DNA from: Pezicula radicicola
Taxonomy: Eukaryota; Ascomycota; Leotiomycetes; Helotiales; Dermateaceae
Direction: 5' to 3'
Length of the DNA: 64,000 nt
Assembly (NCBI GenBank): GCA_003008705.1
Contig: PDUO01000022.1
Span: 272,549 to 336,548 of the forward strand
Shown here: one piece after another, positions 21,539 to 34,007 of the stretch
Layout of the letters: the number at the start of each line of letters is the position of its first letter
How positions within the stretch are numbered: position 1 is the stretch's first letter
Notes under the pieces: model-generated
The model's input: the letters and a program-made list of their open reading frames with translations, nothing else
The model's database searches: none
What the model was told of the DNA's origin: nothing
Position numbers and translations under genes: made by a program

Positions 21539-23755
21539 TCAAACACTACCCAACTCCATCCTCATAAGTCCACCACCAACAGTACCAGAACCGTCCCCTT
21601 CCAAAAGTTCACTCCCACTAACTGCCGCCTCCGCCGACCCACTCACAGGTATCAAAACAGGTCCAGTAAAAAGTCTCCTAATTCTTCTGACATGTTCAAA
21701 TCTACCTCCATCCCGTCTCGTTACACTAACCCCAAATCCCTCCCCAATACCTTCAGCACCAGTACTAATTCTAGCATGATTATCCAACCCCAAAGCTTGA
21801 AACCCTTCTTGAATAGATTCAAGGGAATAACCACGGGTTTCTGGCATGGTTATAGAGAGGGCTATAACAGAGGGGAGGGAGAAACTTCCGGAGAGGAAGT
21901 AGGCTCCGTCGCTTGAGTGGGAAAGGAATATTGGGGTTGTGAAGACTACGAGCCAGTTTGTGAACTAGGGTCAGAGGGGGTTGTTAGTGCGGTTTGTGTA
22001 ATGAAGTGGAGGAACGGAATGGGGAAGAGGGGAGGGAAGAAAACTTATAAATCCTAATCCCTGGGCAACACTATTAGCAGCCGCCCTCGTAACAGGTGGT
22101 TGAATCTCGCTAGCATAAATCTTTACCAGTAATACCCCACGTAGCACAAAAAGCCAACGCAAAAGCAAAAATCAAGACAATTACTACTCATCTTCTGAAT
22201 CTGGTATGCGCATGTACGGAGTCGGTTGCGTACAGAGATCCGATTATGAACATGCAGGAGGAGAGGAGTATTCCGCCTGTTATTATGGAGGCTCGTCGTC
22301 CCCAGCGGTCGGCGTAGAGGAAGGCTGGGATGGAGATTGTGAGCATTAGGATTGCGGAGACGCCGGAGGCGAGGAAGGAGGATGTTCCTGGGGGGAGGCC
22401 AGCTTGGTTGAAGAGGATTGGTGCGTACTATTTTGTGCGTGTTTAGTGAGGTATTGGAAAATGGAATTTGGTGAGTTGAGTGGAGTGTGGTAAGATGAGG
22501 GGTAGGTAGAATATAACTCACGTAGAGAATGCCATCAATACCACAAAGTTGCAACATGCCTAGCACGAAAAAAGCTAACATAGTCCTCCCCCGGTACTCG
22601 TTTTGGAAAATCATCATTAATCCTTTCGAAGCACCTACTCTCTCATTACCTGCACCACTGACCGGACCTGAAGCAGGACGTAGGATATATTTTTTCGCTT
22701 CAGCTCTTGGTATATCAAGGCGTTCAATGGAATGTATGGCCTCGGCACGTTGGTTATTCAGTAATAGCCAGCGTGGTGATACAGGTAGGTACAGACAGAT
22801 TCCGGCCAGAAGAATGGAGATGATGGCTTCGATGATGAAGGGGAGGCGGAAAGATATTGGGGATGCGATATGAATGCTTCCGTAGCAGGTAAAGTATCAT
22901 GCTGTCATACCCACTGCTGCCATGAGTTGGGGCATTGAGACGAAGGTTCCTCGTTTAGCGCTTGGTGCTATTTCTGTAATATAGCTGTACATCAAGAAAT
23001 TACAATATCAGCTCGGGTTTCTCTCTGGTCTTAGATCATCCTTACGTACTAAACAGAGTAACGTGGGGAAATAATTGAGAGGGATCTGAAGACATACACG
23101 GAAACATTGGTTAGCCATAGCCCTTCCTCTAAGAAAAATAGCTAGTTTAGATGAAGAAGCTTCCATCACTGTGCCGGTGGTAAATACCAGAGCTCCAGCC
23201 ATAACAACATAGAGATGTCCGACGCGGTCAGCTAGTTGGCCTGCGAAGATTCCAGGCAGCGCCCCAGTCATCATAATGAGGGCGACGGTGAACCCTTGGA
23301 CTGTAGGAGTCAGATCGGAAATTGCACTTTTAAAATATGGCATTGTTGTTATAGCTCCAATGGAGCCTGAATGGAGCCTGTATCGTAGCTGGTGGGTCAG
23401 TTAGATTGGAGTTGCAAGAAGAGAGAAGAGTTGAGAGGAGAGAGGAGAGAGGAGAGAGTGATACGACGAACCTGTTCAGAAAACCACCAAGAGATATCAG
23501 AGATACATAGAGGATATAGCCCTTGGGCTTCAATTTCCCTAGTAATATATTCGCCACAGCAATCGGCAGCTTAGAAATCGTTCCTATACTGATAGTAACC
23601 GTAGGAATGAGTAGACAAGACAGATACGAGAGTGATTATGAGTGATTATTGATTGACTGGTGACTTTGGGTTGGAAGAACGAGTTTGAAGGGAAACAAAT
23701 TGTGAAAATATGTATTCATAGATGATATTTGTACTTACTGGTAGAATCTAGCCAT
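21539..23755 (-). pseudogene. MFS sugar-transporter pseudogene
   Basis: Once a twelve-helix hexose-type transporter of the major facilitator superfamily. Recognisable pieces, in order: KPKGYILYVSLISLGGF, then GSIGAITTMPYF, MTGALPGIFAGQLADRVGH (the loop 2-3 signature), AIFLRGR, WLTNVSVYITEIAPSAKRG, SFRLPFIIEA with SPRWLLLNNQR, FFVLGMLQLCGIDGILY, FLYADRWGRRA, YASEIQPPVTRAAAN, FTNWLVVFTTPIFL and MPETRGYSLE. Lesions: an 11-bp tandem duplication at 23361-23381 shifts the frame in helix 1; a deletion of about 20 bp near 23125 removes part of the RGR..GLW segment and shifts the frame; an in-frame TGA lies at 22897-22899; a second TGA lies at 22188-22190 at an expected Trp; one extra A near 22121-22125 shifts the frame; and a splice donor at 22043-22048 reads ATAAGT instead of GTAAGT. 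Several independent lesions make a sequencing artefact unlikely. Confidence 0.85.
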
Positions 23756-26700
23756 GGCATGTGCTTGATAGCTTTTAGAGCTGTAATTCGAGAGAAAGCT
23801 GGGATGTTGGATGTCAATGTTATCCGGTGTCAAGCGAAGGGCGGGCAGGGCTATCCTTTTGCGTAAGCGAGAATTTGTACCATCACCCCTTTTCGGAAAA
23901 TCAGATATCGGTTGGAAATGACTTCACTGGCGAGAGAAAGGCGTGTGAAGCACAATAGCATCCCTATAGCTTCTGCGCCCACTTGATAGTTAAATCTTTT
24001 CATGCAGAAATTTGCTCCGACACTGGCGACAAGAGATACAAGTATTGCTTGCACATGTCAAGATAGAGCCTGTAAACACAACAAAGGGCAAGTTTGAGGT
24101 ATGTACCTAGGCAGTAGAATTCAAAGTATAAAGATACGGAGGCCTCGCATACCTTGGATATTTCATGAAATTTAGCACGAGTAAGCTGCTTGTCTAGAGA
24201 CAGGTAGTGCGCAGCCGAGGAAAAGCACTGCAAAGGGGATACTTGATTCTCGCTCTTGGTATAAAAAGTTATTGTTGTGAAAAGAGCGGATTTTTGGAGT
24301 GCTCAATAGGTAAATAAGCATCCCATTCGCTCCTTTACCCTTTCGTTTGACCCGTGCTAGCTAGGCATGCTACAACAACAATGGTGACACTTATTATTAC
24401 TCACTAGAGTATCTGGGAAGTGGCAGTAAGGAAAATCCCCTTGCAAAATGCACACACTGGAAGGCAAGAAGGAAGAATACAGGGCTAATATCATCGCGCT
24501 GGCGAGGGAGGCTTTTCATGTCGTAGGCGGGCCTTCGTGATCCAATAGTCTGATAGATTTACGAGCCTTTGAAGATCAAGCAACAAGAAATGAGCCTCTC
24601 GTAGAACCTAAGCTCTTGAGATTTACTTGGGAGAACTTCGGCTGTAAAGACAAATACCTGCTCTCAAGTGCGAGCTTCCTTTTTCGATCCAAGGTTGTAA
24701 AGCAGGCTTGATGATCGTCTCAAAAGCTTCTAGCTAGAAACTATTGATTTTGGAAATAGACCTGAGATATTCCGCTTCGCGGTTACAGCCTTTGTGACTT
24801 GGTAGCAATCTTGGTGGTCTATTACGAGCAGAGCATTTTTGTAGCTTTGGCAGTGAGTACTGAAGACGTTTTGAAGGGGGCCTAGTCTGGGGCCGATTGA
24901 CCAACTAGTCTTGTCACTGCGAGACTCCATGTAAAAGTCCATTGGCTTATAATTCCTTGTATTTTGACTCTTCGAATCCAATTGCCCAGAACATGCGTTG
25001 TCGGCCTGTTGAGACCGGTTCACCACTAGGCATTGCTCCATGCCCCGGCTGTCCCTCCCTCGAAGCCTTCAGGCCTCTCCAAGCACAAGAGATAGCGGCT
25101 TGCTAGCTTGTCAGTTGCCCGCAGATAGTCAAGCACACGAGGACCAGTAACGTGATATACCAGAATATCGGGGGCAAAGCAGCTACCAACATCTATCAGG
25201 ACGTTGGGGTTTGAAGTTCACTTTCCGTTGAAACGTACGCATTTTGGATGCCTGTTCCGACTCAACTGGGCCCGCACTTATGGGGAAGAGAGGAAGACAG
25301 CTTGATCTGCAAACCTGTGAAGGTGGAACCGATCATCCTTGCGGTCTTGCGATTTGTTGGTGCTTCTTTCGTGATGGCTGCAGAGGCGTTAAGAAAGTTT
25401 GTGGAGGCTAGAGGATGCTGGTAGTAGGGAATTTGGAAGAATTCGATGCAGATCGGGCCGTAATGCTTTTTGTGACAAGTCGGGGCCTGCATTGTAGTAT
25501 CTGGGGTTGTTCAGATATGCTTAGATGCTTGGGCCAGTAGGGACTGCAGCGAGGACGAGAGAGAGAGAGCCGGGAATCTGGTCAAAGTTGCAGGTTAGGA
25601 CTTGTTGATCTAAGAAAAGACCGTTGTGAGTTAGCTGTTGCTCAAGACTAGGAGAATACGAAGGTTCCACGATTCTGCACCTACAAAATGTCACCTACTT
25701 CTAGTAGTACTAAGAGACATGTCAGATGTTGTGAGTTTGACTACACTGATGACGGCTCTTCGTCCGAGACACGGTTGAAATGGCGTTGGCGTTGAGATAG
25801 CTGCTGATCAAGAAGGTACATGAGACGGCACAGGAGCTTGAGCTTCTGCACTCTCCCGTGACAGGCTTTGTGTAATCATGTACCACTTGTCTATCCAGAT
25901 TGTAAACATGACCCATCTGTGCTTGCTCCCATGTTGATAGCACAAGCACGTGCAAAGCTGCTATTTGCTGGAGTCTGGGAAGAAGGAAAAGGATCTCTCT
26001 GCACTTCCTGCAGTTAGGCGGGTTGTTTAGACGGAGAAATGCTGGGCTGGGTTCTGGGGAAGCAGAAGAAGGGTGATGGAATCAATGTAGACATCTCAAA
26101 AGAGAGCTCGAGGGACGGGAAGGGATCAAGTGAGGCTCTCTGCAGATGGCAATGCAGCTGTCACAAAGCTTCAAAAGACTACCAGCCAGGTCATGTTGAC
26201 CGCTCCCATAGAAAATGACTGTTATTTTGTTTCCCGAGTTAGGGCGTCCGTCGACAGCAGCCCTTGGGAAGGGGGAGGCTTGCGATGCAGAGGAGGATGA
26301 GAATGATAGATTGCGAAGGAAGTCTAATAGCGAGGTTTGTACGTAGAAGACTGGACTGGTGAAGTTGTGGTACGTGATACGTTTATTTCTTACTACTGGC
26401 CTGCCTTGTCCTTGACTTTTGGGCTTAGCTAAGTCTCCGAATACAGTGCACTCACTTGTATTGTGATTGTTTGTGATTCCCGCTCCCCGATGGTTGTAGT
26501 TCTGTGCACTGTTGTTGAACTGTCGTCAACCACGCTGACGGCGATGGCGATGACCTCAATTAGTTTTTTGATGAAGGCCGTCGCCTAGTGAAATTTGTCG
26601 TCATCTTTTCGAAACGTGCCGAGAGAAAGTTTTCTCCGATGGGCCAGGGCCAACTGCAGGGCTACAGGGGCGTGAGCGCCACAAGGTGATCTGACACTTT

Positions 26701-28999
26701 CTTGCAGGGAGGCGTTTGCCGGGGTGGTGAGGGAGTTGGGCAGGGGGGCGCAGGGCTGTCTTTAGCCTCCCGGAGATCAGTATGGAGAAGTCAAAACAGA
26801 GATCGGACATGGGACGGTGATGAGATGAACCAAGCAAACTATAGTAGTACTACTAGTACTGTAGAAGACTAGACGTCGTTTGAGAAACAGCATCATAGAT
26901 TCATAGTTACATGCGACAATAATAATACTACGGAACCTTTGCACCCAGACGGAACAGCATGTTGTTTTCCGACCGTGTACTTGTGTGGAAGCACAGTTGC
27001 CCTAGCCAAGTACCCCAAAGGATCCCAAGTACCGTATTCCAAGTATTCCAATTACCACCAAACCTTACCACACCTTGGCCTCATCCTCATAATCGCATTG
27101 TTGTCGATTGCTTGTTCTCCCTGTGCGCAAAGCTTCACGTGGTGGAGGCAAATACGAAAGAACCTCGAGGTGCCTTGAGCCAAAAGTCCAGTACCACTGT
27201 GCCGTACCGTCCCTTAGCTAAAAGCTTCCTCACTGGTCTGGAAGGCTCGGCTTTAGCGCCCGAGGATGGAAGGTTGATGAGAGCTTTGTGTATGTGTCTG
27301 TGTCGGAAACTTGTCGCTTTGCAGGTCTCCTGGCTTAGCGATTGCCGGTGCAGCTGCAGCCTGCAGGTACTGTACTGGACTACGCCAATCATTAGCATCA
27401 TGTTCCCTTGAAACACCAACAACAAACGACAAGTCCGAGAAAGTTCAGACACACACCCACCCATCGCTCTTGACTGATTCCAGCCCTTGTGCCTTTCTTC
27501 CAATCGTCTCGTCTCAATCTCCCGCCTCCCCGCAGCCGCGAAGTCATCCCAGCAATCAGCCTATCAATCTTAAAGTTATCTCGATTCCTTGAACATCCCA
27601 GCGCGATGGTCAGGGATCGTACTTTGACCCTGAGCGCTTTATGATGATATCGGACGAGCAACAAATTGTCTGTGCCTTGGCCGAACAAGCAGCGACTAAT
27701 AACAGAGCCTTGGGCTCTACGTACACCGGGAATTTGGTAATCTCGTCGTCTATGCTGACCGTTGACAATGTTGGTCGTGTTGTCGTGTTGATGCAATCAT
27801 GAAATGGCAGTAATTTCAATAGTCGGCATACCGAAGAAAGACCTAACAACCGACATCAGCAATGGAGGGGCGCAAATAATGCAGCCTACGGGCACAATTA
27901 TTTATATTCCTAGGATCCGAGACCTAACGACACATAGTGGATCTGCACAATTACGCAAACAACAGCCAATGTCACAGGTCTGGGCTTCATATCTCACATT
28001 TCCTCCATCCCATCCATCACCTGGCTTTTCTTGTTTGTGTCGGTGGTGGTCCTCGTCGTCTGAGAGTTGGCCGTGGCGGTCGCTGGGTTAGCTGGCTTTG
28101 GGTCAGAAATGAGCTACTCGAGCTCCTTACCTGTAAAAACAATAAAGCTATTGTCGAATGCAAGAGACGGTCTCACGACGGAAAAGGCTACTGCTATTAC
28201 TGAGCTATGTGTGTCTGTTGCAAAGAATCTGTCCGGAATTCTAACTTAGTGGTGCACAAAATAAATAAATATTGACATCCTTTTCCATTGCCAACCCATC
28301 CCCCCCAAGTCCTTTTTTTTTCCCTCCCCCAATCTCTTGAGTCTCTCGGCCATCATTACGGGATCCACGGCGCCCGGCTTCGTGCGTTTGATTACAGTGC
28401 GGTACAACAGTTTCATGAAACACCAGTGAATCTACGCCCAAATTGATCCGCCCCCGCCAAATTCCCACTAATTCCTACTCATTCGCGCTAAGCCTAATTA
28501 GCCCCACACCACACGAACTACTTCTCCAGCCAGACCCCAATCCAAGCTTTCTTCTTTTCCCCTTCTACCACCACCACCCATCATAATCACGGTCTCTCTT
28601 CTTCCAACCACACCACGGTCATTCTCGTTGCTCTGCGACAATTACATTCCCTTGAAAAACCCACTTACGATCAACATCGACTTCTTGAACCACTGTCACT
28701 CTTTCCAGTATTCACCCGTCGTATTCCTGACCCACGCCCACTAGAACTTCTGTACCACCGCAACAAGCTTCAACTTCACGCTCATTCGACTCCTTCGGTT
28801 CATTCAACGTACAGCTGTGCTGCCATTCACTAACGGCAATCGATCCATCCGTTCATTCAGTCGTCGCGTCGATCCCGGCTCTCAAGTACAAGTACTCTCA
28901 GCTTTCTCGAAGAAAGTCAACAAAAGTCAAAAGCCTTAACAGCTTCGTGATACCTAGATCTATCACACTCTTTCCAAGTCTCAAGATCATCCATCAAAA
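23756..28999. other. 5.2-kb region without a convincing gene
   Basis: Short ORFs occur on both strands (for example 24730..25041 and 25262..25492 minus; 26959..27411 plus), but none has family character or consistent splicing, and they overlap each other. From about 26900 the sequence has repeated CCAAGTA words (26998-27050). From about 28490 it becomes C/T-rich, as in fungal promoters and 5' leaders, up to the ATG of the CAP protein at 29000. It may be an unusually long upstream region, a non-coding RNA locus, or decayed DNA next to the transporter pseudogene. Confidence 0.4.
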
Positions 29000-30141
29000 A
29001 TGCGTTCCTCCACCGTTATCGCTTTGGCCTTTGGCAGCTTGGCCGTTGCCTCACCGCTCCTCAAGAAGAAGGCCTACAAGTGGGACTATGTCACCGAAAC
29101 TGTCTGGGTCACCGTTACCGAGGGAGAACTTCCAGCTACCTCTCCTGCTGATTCTTCCATTGTCACCAGCACCGTCGTGGTCTCTCCCACTCGGGAAGCT
29201 CTAGCTTACTATGGTTATAAACACCGCTCCAAGGCCCATCCCGCCTCTTCGTCTACTTTGGTTCTAACGTCCTTTCCAGTTCCTGTCAGCCCCGTTGCTC
29301 CAGTTGTAGTCTCCACCACCTCTACCGTGGCTCCAGTCCCAACTACCTCCACTGAGGCTCCAATTGAGACTACCTCAGCTGCCCCAGTTGTCGTTGAGAC
29401 CCCAACCACCGCAGCCGTGTCTTCCACTGTCGAGATCGAGGCCGTCACAACTAGCACTACCCCAGTTGCAACTGAGGCTGCATCCACCACTTCTGCTGCA
29501 TCGGCTTCGTCTGCAACTGATTTCGACTCCACCTGCCTCTACCACCACAATGTTCACCGTGCCAATCACTCCGCACCTGATGTCACCTACGACAGTGGCC
29601 TTGCCGCTAGTGCTCAAGTTCTTTCTGACACATGCTCCAACGCTCACGATGTGTAAGTTCTCCATCTTCTGACTGTCACTTGACTTGCCTAACATCTTCA
29701 TAGCACCATCAACGGAGGTGGCTACGGCCAGAACATTGCTTCGTACGGCTCCTCTGGCGACTCCAGCCTCGATATCGACACTCTGATCGCCTCTGTCATC
29801 ACCAACATGTGGTACAATGGTGAGGTTGCTCTCTACGACGACTTCTATGGCCAGTCCAACCCCACCGATAACTTCGAGGCCTGGGGTCACTTCTCTCAGG
29901 TTGTCTGGAAGAGCACCACCAAGATTGGATGTGCTGCCACCTTGTGTGCACCAGGCACCATCTTTGATGGCCTTTCCACCTGGTTCGCCGTCTGTAACTA
30001 CGAGACTGCTGGTAAGTCGCTTTGCTGTTTCATATTCATCCAAATCGCTAACATGGTCCAGGCAACGTTGCTGGTGAATACGCAACCAACGTCCTTCCTC
30101 CAACCGAGGGAGCCAATTCTGCTGTCACTGTCACCTTGTAG
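29000..30141 (+). CDS. Secreted CAP-domain (SCP/PR-1-like) protein
   Basis: A secreted protein of the CAP superfamily. Fungal members bind sterols or lipids and some act at the host interface; the role here is inferred only. Three exons: 29000..29652, 29704..30011, 30062..30141, giving 346 residues. A signal peptide MRSSTVIALAFGSLAVASP opens the protein. Residues 20-175 form a Ser/Thr/Pro/Val-rich stalk (repeats like TTSTEAPIETTS), expected to be heavily O-glycosylated. The CAP domain starts at CLYHHNVHRANHSAPDV and includes SYDSGLAASAQ-type helix 1 sequence, GYGQNIASYG, AWGHFSQVVWKSTTKIGCA (CAP1 signature) and FAVCNYETAG (CAP2) with AGEYATNV. Histidines and acidic residues of the CAP cavity are present. 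Introns are 51 and 50 nt. The C-terminus ends soon after the domain, without a GPI-like hydrophobic tail. Confidence 0.92.
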
Positions 30142-31486
30142 AGCAGCAATTCGAATATTCGGCGCTCGTCTCTGACGACCTCGTCGGCGTTGTTGGCTTG
30201 ACTCTTGCTGTATGGGCTCTGGAAGCGCACAACCTACCTTTCATGTAAACGAGTATTAGGAGGTGGTTTGTCGCATGGCCGACAAAGTACCTTGGACACA
30301 ACTCATCACATACACGAGTGAACATGCATGGTTGATTTCATACCTCTAGAGGGGGGTGACGAATTTCTTTTCTTTTGGAGCATTTCGGCATGTTGCTGCA
30401 TTTGGGTATTGCGTTGTCGGTGGCCACATGGTCTTTCTTTCCTGTACCACGCATCGCATCTGGCAGGCCTTCTACTTCTATTCTACTTCAATTCTTGTAC
30501 AAAGTATTGCGAACAACACGAACCTTTTCTGTTGGGACAGTTTCACCTGACCTCCCGCACCTTCTCTTTCTTTTTGGTTGACAGATTAGACCTTGGTTTC
30601 GCAACCCGGACTCTGGATTTAGCTGGATCGAGGAGAAGTCGGGTGTTATGGAAGGGAGAGTACTCCGTAACTCCTGCAATTAAAAAGCATCATGAGTCAA
30701 ATGAATAAATCAAATGAATGAAAGAAGAAGGGAAGAACGTCGAGTGAATAACGTGAAATGGACTGTGCTGTCGCAAACTGGCTCATAGACTGAAACACTG
30801 CCGCCGTCCGTCAAGACTTTGAGACACATGTCAGCAGACTTACGAAGAGTAGATGAAGGTATGGTACAGGATGCCTTCAAGCTACCTTCTGACTGTTTGC
30901 AAAGCTCTCATGGTCATGTGGGAATTATGAGGCTATATTTCGTAGTTGTCCTTTTGGGAGCCTCCTGCAAGGAAAATAAAAAACATTCTTAGGTATCTCC
31001 CGGCACAGATCACATGACGCTATGATGATGATGTTTCGCCAGGAGGATAACAAAAAACGGAGCTAAAATTCACCGACAGTCCACAGTACAGAGCAACCGG
31101 GTGCCTCCTTCCACAACACCTCAATATTTCAAATAATACTCGTCTCCCCGAGCCTGTTTTCCCTGCAGGCACAGAAGGCTTTTTTCCCTCCCACAACTTC
31201 TAGCTTGTAAAAGTACTTGATTGCCAAAGTGTACGAGATAAACCATTTGCCATTGCCCCGCTACGGTATGCCCGCGCAGCACGACCATTAGACAATACAC
31301 AGAAGAGCTCTTTAAGGACTGAATCATAGTTTGCACACTTTGAGTTTTACCACTGCCCACACTTCTAGCTGAAGCCGAGCTCCCCGAAGCTTCATATTTT
31401 TTTTTCTGCGACCACTCCAAGGCTGTCCGTCAAAGTACCTCAACCTCAAATCCTCCAATTCTCGACTGCAGCACGATAAGGAGCTG
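30142..31486. other. Intergenic region
   Basis: 3' flank of the CAP gene and promoter of the next gene. Overlapping short ORFs at 30328..30708 have no family character. C/T-rich sequence near 31100-31450 fits a promoter or 5' leader. Confidence 0.4.
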
Positions 31487-34007
31487 ATGATGACGGCACA
31501 GCTTCATGGGCAGGGCATAGGCCAGGCTTTGAAGGATGTCATGAGCAAGGATAGTACAAATGAGGCTGAGGAGAAAGGCAAGACGGTTCTGAGAAATAGG
31601 GCGCGTGAAAGCAGGAGCCCATATGTTCGGGGCCATGGATCAAACCCAGTCGCATGGCAGTTATGGGGAGATGAGGCTATTGAGCTTGCGCGAAAGGAGA
31701 ACAAGTGTCTATTTGTTAGCATAGGCTACAGTGCATGCCATTGTGAGTCTTGAGTAAGCTTAGGAGACCATTCACTAACAGGGGAAAGGGTGTCATGTTA
31801 TGGAACGCGAGTCTTTCGAAAACGATGAAGTTGCGGCAATCCTTAATGAAGCTTTCATCCCAGTTAAGATTGACCGAGAAGAGCGGCCCGACATTGATCG
31901 AATCTACATGAACTTTGTGCAGGCGACAACTGGCTCAGGTGGATGGCCACTCAATGTCTTTGTCACACCTGAACTTCATCCTATTTTTGGAGGAACCTAC
32001 TGGCCTGGTCCAACTAGCAGTACTCAATCTATAGATCAAGTGGACTTTCTTGGTATCTTGAATAAGCTCAGCACAGTCTGGAAGGAACAAGAGATGCGCT
32101 GCCGTCAAGAGTCAAGTCAAATATTGCAACAGCTAAAGAACTTCGCTGCTGAGGGCACTTTTGGGGACCGATTAGGGGAGGGCAGTGATGCTCTTGATCT
32201 GGAAATTCTTGAAGAAGCCAACCAACACTTTGCGTCAACTTTCGATAAAACAAATGGAGGTTTTGGCTCAGCTCCAAAGTTTCCCACACCATCAAAGCTC
32301 TCTTTCCTCCTCCGCATCGGCCAATATCCTCAAGTAGTCCTTGATGTCGTGGGACCCAAGGAATGCCGTGACTCCGAAAATATGGCTATCACCACTTTGC
32401 GAAAGATGGCCAGAGGTGGCATTCATGATCATATCGGGTCTGGATTTGCTCGCTACTCAGTTACAGATGACTGGTCGCTACCTCATTTTGAGAAAATGCT
32501 GTATGATAACGCCCAGCTCCTGGACATATATTTAGATGGCTTCCTTCTTTGCCGCGATGCAGAATTACTAGGTGTCGTTTACGACCTGGCCAACTACCTG
32601 ACTACCACACTTGCGCATCCAGAAGGGGGGTTTTACTCTAGCGAAGACGCAGATAGTTTTTATCGGAAAGGGGATACCGAGAAGAGAGAGGGTGCCTTTT
32701 ACGTCTGGACAAAACGTGAATTCGAGAATATCCTAGGCGAGAAAGCTCATCCTATTCTTTCTGCCTTCTTTAATGTTAGATCTCATGGGAATGTCCTCCC
32801 TGAGAATGACGCTCACGACGAATTCATCGATCAGAATGTGTTGGCAATAGTCAGCAGCCCTGTTGCATTGGCTGCCCAGTTTGGCCTGAAAGAAGATGAA
32901 GTAGTCAAAATTATCAAAGAAGGCAAGCAGAAGTTAAAGGAACACCGAGAAAAGGAGCGAGTCCGACCAGCTTTAGACGACAAGATAGTCGTTGGTTGGA
33001 ATGGTATTGCTCTTGGAGCATTGGCTCGCACAGTTACTGATATTCGACAATTTGATCCAGAGAGGGCAAAGACGTATATGGATTCAGCAGTTAAGGCAGC
33101 CAATTTCATCAAAGAGAAGCTTTATGATTCGGACAAAAGATTATTATGGAGAGTATACCGAGAAGGTAGAGGGGATGCAAACGCTTTTGCAGACGACTAT
33201 GCTTTCTTAATTGAAGGTCTGATCGATTTGTATGAAGCTACATTTGAAGAGAAATGGCTACAATGGGCAGACGAACTGCAGCAATCCCAAATTCTCCAGT
33301 TTTATGACAGCACTACCGGTGCTTTCTTCTCCACTGCCTCGTCTGCACCACATACTATCCTTCGATTGAAAGACGGCATGGATTCAGCTGAGCCCTCAAC
33401 TAATGGCGTTAGTGCTTCAAACCTTTACCGGCTGGGAAGTCTACTTAATGACGCTACTTACACCAAAAAAGCAAAAGAGACGGTAGGAGGGTTTGAGAGC
33501 GAGCTGCTGCAATATCCATGGCTATTTTCAAGCTTTATGCCGAGTATTGTCGCTGGAGCTCCAGGTAATACAGGCGTAAAAGGTGTGGTTGTTTCTGGTA
33601 GCTCTGAGACTCCTATCGTAAAAAAGAAGATTGAAGAGTATGCTGCTGCGCCTAGAGGAACTTTAGCGACTATGGCAAAGGTGGATAGTGAGTCTAAGTG
33701 GCTCAGAGAGAGGAACTCGCTGCTCAAAGATTTCGCTCTCGATGGCAAGGCGAGGATCCTCATCTGTGACAATGGTACTTGTAGGGAAGAGACGGACGAG
33801 GAGTTAGAGCAGATACGGGATATCACGAATGCTGGAGCTGCATTGTCGATAGCTGCCGAGGAAAACCCCGTATCTTTGGATGCGAAGAAAGCGGAAGAGA
33901 AGGATACGACAGCCACAGAGGAGGCGAAACCCATTGAGACACCGTCGATACCAGCGGAGGGAATAGAGAACACGAAAGCACTACCGAGTACAGAAGGGGC
34001 CCTTTAG
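31487..34007 (+). CDS. SPATA20/DUF255 thioredoxin-like domain protein
   Basis: Homologue of the YyaL/SPATA20 family: an N-terminal thioredoxin-fold DUF255 domain followed by a six-hairpin glycosidase-like (alpha/alpha)6 barrel. The biochemical role of the family is not settled. Two exons, 31487..31742 and 31789..34007, give 824 residues. The splice (donor GTGAGT, acceptor GGGAAAG) rebuilds the diagnostic motif SACHWCHVMERESF near residue 83. Then come PVKIDREERPDIDRIYMNF, SGGWPLNVFVTPELHP and GGTYWPG, all highly conserved. The barrel includes GGFGSAPKFPTPS, GGIHDHIGSGFARYSVTDDW, LPHFEKMLYDNAQLL, GGFYSSEDADS, KIVVGWNGIALGALA and DDYAFLIEGLIDLYEATF. The last 90 residues are an acidic, Ala/Glu-rich extension beyond the conserved family end. 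Start codon at 31487 is followed at once by a second ATG. Size matches eukaryotic homologues. Confidence 0.92.

Noticed and set aside
26840..26880. TAGTAGTACTACTAGTACT-like palindromic stretch
   Set aside because: Short, low in complexity and without partner sequences. Likely chance.
29215..29532. Minus-strand Val/Ala/Thr-rich ORF opposite the CAP gene
   Set aside because: It is the mirror of the repetitive Ser/Thr/Pro stalk codons and has no independent support.
33458..33973. Long minus-strand ORF opposite the SPATA20-like gene
   Set aside because: It is a shadow of the Glu/Lys/Ala-rich C-terminal coding region, with no family character.
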